Source: Apus apus
Lineage: Eukaryota > Chordata > Aves > Apodiformes > Apodidae
Reading direction: 5' to 3'
DNA length: 64,000 nucleotides
Assembly (NCBI RefSeq): GCF_020740795.1
Contig: NC_067287.1
Span: 10,431,501-10,495,500 of the forward strand
Part shown: positions 39,601 through 51,600 of the stretch, piece by piece
How positions within the stretch are numbered: the stretch's first letter is position 1
How the letters are laid out: every line of letters begins with the position of its first letter
The notes under the pieces: generated by a model
What the model was told of the DNA's origin: nothing
The model's input: the letters and a program-made list of their open reading frames with translations, nothing else
The model's database searches: none
Position numbers and translations under genes: made by a program

Positions 39601-42600
39601 GGTGATGTCTCCAGCTAATGCATCTGAAAGGGTACTTTTTGTTTGGCATTTTCTCCAAAGAGAGGAAACCACATTTTTCTGACCAGTTGGGTGAAAAATC
39701 AGGAAAGAGCTAGTGCAGTTTTACCCCTTCTTTGTGCATTATGACAGACATCACAGAATGGCTGCCAGTGAAGAATCAGGCTTTGCACTTCTCTAAGGGA
39801 CTGGTTTGTGGGGAGGAGAAGGTGCAGATGAGTGCATGAGATCCTGAACTTTGGCTCAGAGTTGCTCTATTTGTGGTGGAGAATGTTTCCTTCCTTCTTT
39901 TACTTGTGCATCCGTATGTTTTCAAACCTGGCTACGGTGCTCATCACAACTGTTTTAGAGGACATAAGCCACCTGCAGGGGTTGTAGGCAGCTCCCCATG
40001 AGTAACTGCATTCATCAGAAATCTCCTGAGCTGGTAAAGTAAAACCCAAATGTCAATATGTATGCATGGGTGATTTTTTTTCAAATAGGTTTACAAATGG
40101 TCTGGCCATCCTCGGGAAACATCAGGAGAAGAGACTGAAGCAGAAGAAACTCACTCACCTTTGGGAACCTGACAGTTTGCTTTCCCATTTTCTCTCCAGA
40201 GTATTCGGTCCAAGGTGGAGCTCACAGTCTGGGACAGCCCTGAGGACATTGGCTTGACCTTCACTGCCACGTGCCAGGATGGGCTGTCCTATCCTGGGCT
40301 CAGAAAATGCGGGGATCTCAAAATAGGAGATACGGTGAGTCTGTCTCTCAGTCCAGTCCCTGGAGAGGCTGTTTCAGCCCCTGTGCAGCCACTCACCTCT
40401 CTCAGTGGGTGTTCCCAGGTAATAAAATACAGCTTTGCTCATCTTCCCTTGCTCTCCTCATGCTGTGCCTCATTAATATAGAAACCCACGGAGAGTGGCT
40501 CTGCTAGAAGTGGTTCTGGGTTGTATAGATCAGCCCAAGGTCACTTATGAGGAAAGATGGAATACAGACATCTTGTCTACAGTACCCTAAACCAAAAGGT
40601 CTTGATGAGGCAGCAGGACACAATAGTAAAGAATGAAGTGGGTTTTTTTCTCCATAACTCTGGATATTCATGTCACACCTGTGAAACTTATTGCTGTGGT
40701 GTGCTGGTCTTTCCCTGGTCTGTTGAATATTCAAGGTTTTCTTGTTACTGTTTGACAATCCTGGCTGTATCAGCAATAGTGTGGCCAGCAGGACTAGGAA
40801 AGTGATTGTCTCCCAGTACAGGTGAGGCTGCACCTCAAATTCTGTGTTCAGTTCTGGGCACCTCACTACCAGAAGAGCATTGAGGTGCTGAAGTATGTCC
40901 AAAGCAGGGAAACAAAGCTGGTGAAGGGTCTAAAGCACAAGTTTTACAAGGAGTGGCTGAGGGAACTGGGGTTGTTTAGCCTGGAGAGAAGGAGGCTGAG
41001 GGGAGACCTTATTGCTCTCTACAGCTACCTGGAAGGAGATTGTAGTGAGATGGGTGTTGGTCTCTTCTCCTAAGTTACAGGACAAGAGGTAATGGCCTCA
41101 GGTTTTGCCAGGGGAGGTTTAGATTGGATATTAGGAACAATTTCTTCACTGAAAGGGTTGTCAGGCACTGGAACAGGCTGCCCAGGGCAGTGGTGAAGTC
41201 ACCATCCCTGGAGGTATTTCTAAGCTCTGTAGGTGTGGTGCTGAGGGACAGGCTTCAGTGGTGGCCTTGGCACTGCTGTGCTAATGGTTGGACTCGTTGA
41301 CCTGAAAGATCTTTTCCAACCAAAAGGATTACATGATTCTAATCTAAAGCAGTCTTTCCCAGAGTGAAGAGGTTATGGTTAACTTTGGAGGTACTGCAAA
41401 AAAAGACAGGGTCCTCAGAAAGGCAGCAGCTCTCCCCTTGTGTGTTCAGTTCTGAGAGTTACAGGATGGCAGCACAGATGAAAAGTGCAGTTTGCCCCTT
41501 TATGTTAACAGTATGCATGGCACAATCCATCCTGTGCTTTTTATATTTAAAACCAGAGAAACTAAGCTTTGCATGTGAAAATTTAATATTGATACAGATA
41601 AAGGAGTTAGTGGGCTGCAGGGCTGGGGCAGGAGGGCTCAGACCAGAGGGGAGGGAGACCTGTCTGTGAGGCCCTGGGTGTGGGTTCGTTAGCAGCCTGA
41701 TTGCCTTATTTGAGTAGAGAGGCTCTGCAAACATACCAGAGCTCTAAGCACTGAGGCATATAAAAATAGTTTGAAAGAGTCAACAGTAGCTGGATGTTTT
41801 ACCCCGCCAAATAAGGATCACGAGAAGTGTTAAAAAGGGAGGTGGCCACTGCTTTTTCAGCTGACTTTACTGGATCTCTTATGGGCAGGTAAAAGCAATT
41901 GCTGGAGTGTTGCCGTGCTAGGCACGTGCCCTCCTTGTTTCCCCAGCAAAGCCTGAGCCCCCGAGGTAGTAGAGTTAATCTCATAGTTGATCCTGGGTTC
42001 CTGGCTTTGGCAGGAGCAGGGGGTTTGCTCCAGATGCTGCAGCTCATGCTGTAAAGGGGTTTGGCAGTGAGTACATGTGTGCCTGTATCCACAGAGACTG
42101 ATGGCATGAGTGGGAATGACTGGCTCTCCCCGTCTGGATGAACTGGGGGTGCCTTCTGCCCAGGCGGCAGAAGATCTGAGGTGCAGCAAGGAGCCAGTGC
42201 TGGTGCTTCTCCCATTTAGGTGCACCTGAGTATCAAGGTGCCTGCACAGGCAGATATGCCACAGGATCACAGGGGTCCCATCCCTTCATCCCCCCTTGTT
42301 CAGCTGCTATCAGCCCCATTGCTTCCACATAGATCAAGATTTGAAGATTTGACTCCTGCTAAGAAAGTTTCCCCAAAGAGGATATTGCTGGCACTGGATC
42401 CTAATCTGCTGGGGCATGGGTGCCAGTGGATGAAAGGGAGCAGGATAACCCTGGTCCTCTTAGCTTGCTTTTTGCTCTTCTCTGTAATTTGAGCTAGTTT
42501 TCGTAATTGCTTCAGGCCTTGGGAATGGGAGGAGATCAAGGGAAGCTTCACAGGGTGCAACTCTCCCAGCTGGAGGTGGCTGCTGTACCACTGTCTGCAC

Positions 42601-45600
42601 ATCACCCCTTGGCATATGGGACAGGGCAGGCAGTGAGAGCTTGAGGTGAACCCAGATGTTTCCAGAGAAAAATCATTCCCTCCTGATGCCTAGGAGAGGG
42701 GCTTGTTTCTTTGGAATAAGGTTAATCCTCTTTGCTAACCTGAACCTCTGTCCAGCTCTGTCCAGCCCAAGGCCACAGCAAAACAGCAGGATTAAGTCAG
42801 GGGACAAGCAAGTGGCTGTTGGATACTCCTGCTTTTCCCAGTGAGAAAATCCCTGACAGTGGTTTGTAGAAAGAGAAAACTAGTAGGGAGGTGATGTATA
42901 AGCATATAGCAACCCTTCTGAAGCTGCTCTTAACAGGCCTCTTAGTGGTGTGCTGAAATCTTGGCACTACATGGCTGATGCACATCTCTATGTGCAGATC
43001 AGGATTCCCAAAAAACCTTCTAAATTAATGATCTTGTAGGTACCTCAGGCCCTTGTGCTGTGTTGGTTAGATCCTTGCTAGTTGTTGGTTTCAACAAGGT
43101 TTATTATTTTTCATAGCATGAAAAACAAGCTATTTGCTAGAGTTTTGCCCTGTTTATTTCATGGGAATAAGCAGGTTCCTCCTTCACAGAAGCCAGTTGT
43201 CCCTTATGGACAAAACCACTGCTGATGGCTGGCAGTAAAGGGTTTAAAAACACTAAGGATGCTGAACCCTTTGTGGGATGTCAAAGCATTGAGCTGCAGA
43301 TGCCCTCATTAGATGTGCAATTGTTTTGGAGGTTTTTGCAAGCCTGGGAAGCTTGACCTGTCGAGTGTGGCTCCACTCCAAGGAGTGCCTCCATGGCTTT
43401 GCCTTGGGACATTTTCCATTCCCTCCTGCCTTCCTTCCCAGGACACCCTTAAGAGCCTTTCTGGGGCCATGTGCGTTAACACACCCCTCAACCTGCCCCC
43501 CCTCCCTCCTCAGGTTTCCTTTGAGGTAGCCGTGGAGGCACGGACCTGCCCCGCCGAAGACACTTCCCATGCCTTCACCATCAAGCCTGCCGGGTTTCGG
43601 GACACCCTGGAGGTGACAGTGACCTACAACTGCCTCTGTGGCTGCACCGGCCGCGCCGCGCCGGCCAGCGGCAAGTGCAGCGGCAACGGGACCTACACCT
43701 GCGGGCTGTGCGAGTGCGAGGCCGGCTACCTGGGGGCCCGCTGCGAGTGCCAGGAGGGGGCCAGTGGGGACATGCACCAGGCCATGTGCCGGGAGGCCGA
43801 GGGCAAACCCCTCTGCAGTGGGAGAGGGGAGTGCAGCTGCAACCAGTGCCTCTGCTATGAGAGCGAGTTCGGGAACATCTACGGGCCCTTCTGCGAGTGC
43901 GACGACTTCTCCTGCGCCAGGTACAAGGGAGTCCTCTGCTCAGGTAGGAGCATTTCCTCCTTTGTGGGGATGGGGAGATGCTGAGGTGCTGGAGCATGTC
44001 TGAAGGGCAATGGAACTGTGGAAAGGTCTGGAGAACAAGTCTTACAAGGAGTGGCTGAGGGAATTGGTGTTGTTTAGCCTGGAGAGAAGGAGGCTGAGGG
44101 GAGACCTTATCCCTCTCTGCAACTACCTGGAAGGAGGTTGTAGTGAGATGGGTGTTGGTATCTTCTCCCAACAAATCATAGGACAAGAAGAAATGGCCTC
44201 AAGTTGTGCCAGGGGAGATTTGGATTGGAAATTAGGAACAATTTCTTCACTGAAAGGGTTGTCAGGCACTGGAACAGGCTGCCCAATACAGTGATGGAGT
44301 CACTACCATCCCTGGAGGTAATTATAAGCCGTATAGTTGTGATGCTTAGGGACAGGGTTTAATGGTGGCCTTGGCAGTGCTGCATTAACGGTTGGACTTG
44401 GTGATCTTAAAGCTTTTTTCCAACCTAAATGATTCTGTGATTCTATTCTGTGATTCTATGGCCACCCTGAAATGGGGAAGGCTGCTTGGTTGATGTGTGC
44501 AGGGCATGCAAGGAGCTGTGCCTTTCTTGCCTGCCAAAATCTGCCCTGTTTCTGAAGGTATCTACACTCCCTTTCTTTTCCTTATGGAAAAAAGGAGGGG
44601 GAGGTTTAAGTGCCCTCACACTAATGAGCAAAAAGTGAATTATCCCCACCAGAACTGAGTTTTCAGCATTAAAGTGAAAGGCACTCTCCTTGTAGGCTTG
44701 TCCTCTGCCCAGGTCCCACAGAGACGAGGAGACTCTTTGCTTTGGTGTTGTTATTTTGATGTAGCTATGCCCATCTCTTGCACACTGAAGTATATACCTA
44801 GGAAAGAGTAAAGCAGCTCAGGCTGAAATCCACGGAAGCTTTTTGGTGTCTTCTTAGGTTGTATTTCTTCTATGTGTACCATCCTTCCCTGTGTAGGCAG
44901 AAACAATCATTTTTTAAAAATGAAGCATTTGAAGTAATCCCCTGGTCCAGCACAGGTGAAAGGAGAGGTTGTGTTTCCTGCCTGTTACTTATTAGAGAAA
45001 ATTTGTGTTAGGATTCCTAAAGGTATTTTATGTATAGATTTTTCTGCCCTCTGGGAAAGATGTAGCCAGTCAGCTTTGCTTAAGTGAAGGTTGAGGAATT
45101 ATTCAGCTGAGTTTGCTAAAATGGCTTTAATTCCTTGTCAGTCTGAGGTCATGTAATTTGCCTTGGGTGTAATTGCCTGGATTAGCCCTTGGACATAATT
45201 CCCTCAGTTGAAGCCTGGCAAAAGGTTATTCTTTAGAAGTTGTCTGCTTTCAAGCAACTAAAATATTTCTTAAATGAAAACCCCGGACAGAATTTCCAAA
45301 AAAAAGCATAAGCTTAGAAAAATAGCTGGTTTAAATGTTTTCCTTGGGGAAGTGGCAGGTTTTCCCCACTGTTTATCTTGCCCTGCAGGTTTCTGAGCTG
45401 GGCAGTGAGTGATGGGGCACCTTTTGGTTGCAAGGTTCTGGCTGTTTCAGACAGTTGTGTTATTTAGTGGCTAGAACATCCCTTTGCCTGAATTTCAGGA
45501 GAGCCAGAGCTCTGCTGCTCCACAGGAAAACAAACTGCTTTCTTCTGTCCCTTTGGAGAGCTTCTGGTGCTGGGAAGAGCAGCATAACTGATTTGGGATT

Positions 45601-48600
45601 TGCCAGAGTTTTTCAAAGTCATATAAAAGTCCTTTTTACAACCATGAAAGAAAACAAAGTATAGGCTGAGCCTAAGTAGCCTCTGCTCCAGGGGTGAGAT
45701 GGAATCTGGCACGGTTGTGTGGGGTGGTTCTCCCTGTGCCTCCTGGTGTGTCTATTGCTGTTGATTTGTTAGCTTCTTATTATTATTATTATTTTTTTTT
45801 AATTCCAGAAGTTACAATGCTAAATCTGAGCTCTACCGAGCTCTGTGCCAATGACATAACATTTTGAGGTGGTTTTGTCAGCTCAAGAGGCTTGGGACTT
45901 CACCAGTCCCCCAAAAGTGTCTCAGCTTGCACAGCAGGGCTGGAATTCATGATCTTAGAGGTCTTTTCCAACCAGAACAATTCTGTGATTCTTCCCCTAA
46001 CAAACAGCCCTCTGCTACACAAGCATCTCTGGTGGCTTCCAGCATGCTCTCTTATATCTACAAATGGGGCCTTTTTGAAAAAGACCACATGTTTAGCTCA
46101 GCACTGAATGTCTTAGTCCACCATCATGTGTAGACTTGGCATCCAGGGGAGTCTGGGTCATGCCTTGGGTGCAGTCACATGGGATCAGGTCACTGCTTTT
46201 GTTCTTGCAAGGTGGAAAAATGACACCCTGCCCTCCCTCTGTCTTCTCCTGGGCACAGTGCTTGTCCTTGAAGGGTCCCAGCAACCCAGTGCCCACCACT
46301 GTCACAGACTGAAACCCACCATGAGGGGAGACCAACAGGTGTTAGCAAATGCAGAAACAAAAAAAGCAGAGTGTAGGGAGCTGTTGTTTTGCTGCTGATT
46401 GTCCTTGCTTGGGAGTTGCTTGGCTTGGATCCCTGAGGAGAACTCATGACTGTTGTCAAGGGCTTTATTTATACTGTATGAATCTTCTCATATTGTAGGT
46501 GCCTTTCTGACTACTGTATTTTGAACGGGGTTTTCACCCCAAAGGGAACCCAACCTCAGTTTCAGCACATGGTGTCCCCTGTTAAATGCATTGATGCCTG
46601 ACCAAGCTGTTGAACTAGATGGTATCATGAACGTCTGAGTGCCCACCCCTGCCAGAGCAGGTGGGAGAGCAGCCAGTCCAACCTGACCCGAGGTTTGGGG
46701 AAGCACAAGGAGGAAAACACAGTTTTCCAAGCTGAGAAGTAAAAAAATTCACACATGCAAGCTGCTCTGCAGGTATGTGGCCATGTGTTTTGCATGCCTC
46801 AGCTCAGAGGCACCATGAGCCCATCACCAACCAGCCTGGACATTTTTTTTTTCCATGATGTTAAGCAAAACTGTCTCCATGGAGTCACTGCTGTGACACA
46901 GGGCTGGGTGACAGGTTGTGCTCAGGCATTCTGTATTCCTGGCAAAAGCCACAACGAGTTTTAAATACTCTGAAATGAACTTTGAGCTTCTTTTCTCATG
47001 TTACACTGACCAGCAAAAGCGTATTCGTTCCTGGGTCTGTTTATAAATATTGGCAGCTCTTTTTGTCAATATGTGAGTGGAGAGATGTCTGCAGCCAGTG
47101 CTGCATAAAGCTCCAGTCATTTTGTAGCCCCCTGGGAAGTAGAGACACAGATTTTGGGAGGAAGATAACCTTAAGGAGAAGCAAAAAATTGATTTGTGTT
47201 AGTGAAGGTTTAACTTGCCTCCTGCATTTGTGAGGCAGACAGGAAAAGGAGTCATTTATAGCATGTCATAAATGTTGATTCAAGTTGCATCCAACTCCTA
47301 GTCAGTGCTGCTTAGTCACTAAGTGGCATTTGTTCTGCTGCTCACCAATAGCTCCAGAGTAGCTGTTTCAAACCATTAATCCAGCTTCTAGTAGGGCTTT
47401 TAGGGGTGGCTTGCATCTTGGTTCCTCCACAAGAGATGTAGCCAGGTTCTCCATGGCATCATGCTCCGACAAAGCAAGCAGTTGCTTCCCGAAGACCTGA
47501 ACACTTTGCTCCCAGATTTTCTCCAGAGGGATGTGTTGCCCTCTTCCACTGTGGTTTTCAGCATTCTGTTCTGGCCTCTACCCTGAAATGTGGGTGTCTG
47601 GTTGTGGGAGAGGGGAAGAGAGTCCCCCTGCCGGCAGCCTTCCCTCTGCCTGCAGCCAGGCTGAGGAAGGGGCAGCTGGCTGTGAGGCTTCTCAGCTTTT
47701 GAAGCCCTTGGCTGCCAGCCAGGCAGTTTGACAAAGGAGGAAGCATCTCTGTGCTAATTGCATTCCTGAAGGTCCCATAAAAGTAGGTGGTCAGAGGGGG
47801 GAGAGGCCCCAGTGAAGGCATCACCCGTTTGCCTCTAATGAAGAGAGACTGGCATGCTGGAGGTCAAGCTTCATTAGCTTTGCTTCTGCAGACCTTATTT
47901 TATTTTTCTGTCGTTGTTGGTTTTGGTTTGTGGGTTTTTTTTGTTGTTTTGTTTTTGTTTTTGTTTTTGTTTTATAGTGAGGGATGCAGGGTAGTACAGC
48001 ATTGTCTTTACTTTGGTGTCTCTAGAGGAATTTTCCCTTGACCATCACCACTGTTTCCCAGCTCCCCATGTGGGTGTCATTTGTGCACTCTTCAGCTCGG
48101 GACTGTAGTTTTGTTGAGACTGTACAGGAAGATCTCAGCCTCTAAGTGCTACCAAAGCATAAGGAAAAGCACTTGCCACGAGCTGTTTCACCCCCTAAAA
48201 CACAAAGGATCTCATCCCAAAAACCCATACTGCCTGAGCAACACACAGACTGCTGACGTTGGTGCAGCCTTGTGGGATCAGCTCTTCTGTGTTTTTTCTT
48301 CTCAGTTTCTTAAAATTAGACAATAAATCAGGTTTAAAAACACTGTACAATTATAACTACAGCTTTGCTCTAGCTCTAAGCAGCTGAGAGCATCTTAACT
48401 GGTTGAGTGGCTGGCTAAAGCATGGTGAGATGTTGATGCCTCAGAGTGCAGGAGCTGAAAGTCTGGGCTTGGTTGCTGGTGCACGACTTCCAGTGACACA
48501 CACAGCTCAGGTCAGCAATAGAGCATCGGGTGTCAAATCCGCAAAAACATGAAGGTGCCAGAATCACTTCTGCAATGGGATTCAGGAAATGACAGCTCAT

Positions 48601-51600
48601 TGAAAACGCATGGATTGTTTTGCAGAGAACAGCCAAGCTGATGTGGGATGTGACGCCAGCTGCCCTCCAGAAACCACTTCAAAAACTGCTGAGGATGCAC
48701 AAGCCCTCAGTATTTATTTCTGAGTGCTTCCTTTTTTTGGTTTTATTAAATGGGGAAGCACTGTGAGGTTCTACCCTGTACTAGACCCTGTGAGATAAGG
48801 CTTTTCTGTTTGTTTTAACACAGCCTCAAATTAGAAATCTCCCTCCTGCTTCTGCAGCTTTTTTTGGCAGCCCCCATGCTGGGCACTGTAGCTGCGCTTC
48901 ATAGCACTGTGTTTGTGGGAGGAGACACTAAATGTGATCCAGCTTTGACTTTTTTTTTTTTAATTCTCTTCATTCCCACTATGTAAGCTTTTACCAGAAG
49001 CTGCTGTTAAAAAAAAAAATGGGTAGTATTTGATTTATTAACTGTTGAGGTGCAGGTGATAGGTTGAGAGTGGTTTGGGTAGGAAGAGGAGCTTGCCCAT
49101 GTCCACTGCCTGCAGTGGTGCCAAGTAGGGGATGGCATTAGTGTGACTCCTGCCAGAAGGGAAGAGGTTGGCCTGCTGCAGAAAGAGGAGAGGGAACAGA
49201 GCCTAAACCACATCTGCAATGTTTTCTTTTAAGTCATGTCAAGTCTTGTTATCTTTAGGTTTGGGGGATTTGGGGTTTTTTTATTTAGTTTGTGTAAAAA
49301 GGAGGAATCTGAGCACTGCCTAGTAAAGTGGGACCTGAAAGCAAGAGACAAAAGGAGCATATAAGACATCAAAGTTAAATATAATCCTTTGGTTGTTGCT
49401 AAGTGCTTATGTAGCCGTGAGCTGTGCAGCTGCAGAGGAGACGTGGCTCCATCTCTGGGGTGGCTGTCCTACAGGCTGTTCCTGCTCTGCTCCTGGGGCT
49501 GGAGGAAGATGGGGAAGCACAGCATTTTTGAGGCTTGTTTGGGTGACAGAGGACACAGTGACAGCTCAGGTCACTGCAGTGCAACCTCACAGTGCTGGTT
49601 GTTTAGTGGTCCCAGTTATTAGCAGGAAGTGGGGGGCTTGTGGGGGACCATGCAGTGGCTGACTGTACTGTCGGGGCTGCTGGGCAAGGGAGGGTAGTCT
49701 GGAGTGATGTGAAGTGAAGTTCTTTGAGCCAAAACCCTTCTTGATTAGGGCAGGTTATAGGTTGTGTGGGTGTCTCCACCCCACCAAAGGGCAGTGTGGG
49801 GGGCAAGGAGCTGAACACCAGCTGAGGTTGGGCTAGAAAGCAGAGAGGGCTGTGTGTGCTGTCATGCTGTGTGGGTACTGGGTGCCCATCACGCCTTCTT
49901 TGCAGCCAACAAACTTGGTTTTGAGCATCTTGAGTTCTCCTGCCTACAGAACTGCTGTATAGCCTGGAGGGACCTTATGGACAAAATAGGTAATGAGGAG
50001 ACGATGGCACTGCGGGAGCATGTCTGTTTTAAGATGTGGTCAAGGCTCAATCAGGCTGCATGTTTGCCCTTAAACTTCATAAAAATCATTCTTCTTGCTG
50101 CATCCAAGAGGAAAAAAAAAAAATAATAATCTCTGACTTGCTGTGTCCCAGAGCAGTGAAGAACTGAGGCTGGAGTGTGCCCTGTGCCTGGAGTCTCTGC
50201 TGGATGAGGATCCCCTCTCAAGCTCACAATCCCCCTCCACCAGTGAAACATTCTGAATCTCACAAGAATTTGTATAGACTACAAACATTTAATAAGAAAT
50301 TAATCAAATGGAGGACCTTGGGTGTCCCCTTCCTTATTTGGGGTTAAACTGCAAAGCTGGGCATGTTCCACTTACTCTCATCACATGGATTAGTGTAAAA
50401 AATGTAAAGTTGGTCAGCTCTGTTTACTTTCTTCTTGTGGGTCAGCCTAAAGAAATATAAGGCCCAGGTCAGCTGGGGCTGACAGGGCTGAAGGCTGTGA
50501 TGGGGATTAACTGCAAGAGCAGTCAAGTGAATTCACCTTCATCCTGCTCAGACCAACACTGCTCTCACCCTGCGTACAAGCTCCCTGCGGATGCTGTTTG
50601 GCCGCGTGTCTGATGTCATTTGTCTGCACAACATCTGAGCTCCAAAGCAGGAAAACACCTCCTTCTTCTCCCCTACCCTTCCCTTCCCTTCCCTTCCCTT
50701 CCCTTCCCTTCCCTTCCCTTCCCTTCCCTTCCCTTTCCCTTTCCCTTTCCCTTTCCCTTTCCCTTTCCCTTTCCCTTTCCCTTTCCCTTTCCCTTTCCCT
50801 TTCCCTTTCCCTTTCCCTTTCCCTTTCCCTTTCCCTTCTCTTTTCCCTTCTCTTTTCCCTTCTCTTCTTTCTCCCCCAAGGTTTGTTTCTGTAAACCAGA
50901 CCTTTTCTGCTGTCAGTTGTTGATATTCCTGCATTCCTGCTTGACCTCCTGCAGAGTGGAGGGGCTGCCATGCTGATGCAACATCTTGGCGAGGCAGGGC
51001 CAGATTGCTCAAGCAGTGAGTTGGAAAACTTTTCCATAGGCAGGAAAGGAATCGTGGAGGAGCCCTCTGCTGCCATCACAGCTGAGATGCTGGCTTCTAG
51101 GTCTCACTCCAGTGACTGGAGCCAGTGGCCAAACCCTGGGGTCATCCCAGGCTGCTTCCCCTGGTGTCTTGCCAAGAAGTTGGGTCTGGCGGTGCTTGGC
51201 CTGGGGGCAGTGAGCCCTGAGAGCAATGCTCAAAAGCTCTCAGCCTTTAGCGGGGAATGTTGTTGTGAAACTCTCTGCTCTTTGCACAGTGTGAAGAGGA
51301 TGAGAAACCACAGGGACATGTACAGGGGAAACTCACCCACTGCAGGCAGTGCATAGTGTCCTGGGGTGGCACCTTCTGCTATGGGGAACAGGGATGCCCA
51401 GCCCTGGGCTCCCAGATAATTTGAAAGGGTAGAGAGAGGCTCCCCAGGAGCTGTGTAAGTGGCTGCCTGGTGTTAGCACCCCTCTTGATCGGTGTTTGAA
51501 TTTTCCTTGCAAGCAAGTGGTTCCCAAGGGTCAGCTATCATTTTGGAGGGCTGTGGTGAGGTGAAGAAATGGGGACACTCATAATGATGATTGATCGCGT

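Noticed and set aside
46290..46640. Possible second LTR-like or CR1 fragment in intron 10
   Set aside because: Only short resemblance (GAACTAGATGG) and no end structure or tail; not enough to call.
50507..51079. Open frames up to 190 codons on both strands with Arg/Glu, Gly/Lys or Pro/Phe/Ser repeats
   Set aside because: They are translations of the CCCTT/CCCTTT microsatellite and its flanks; all frames are open because the repeat lacks stops.
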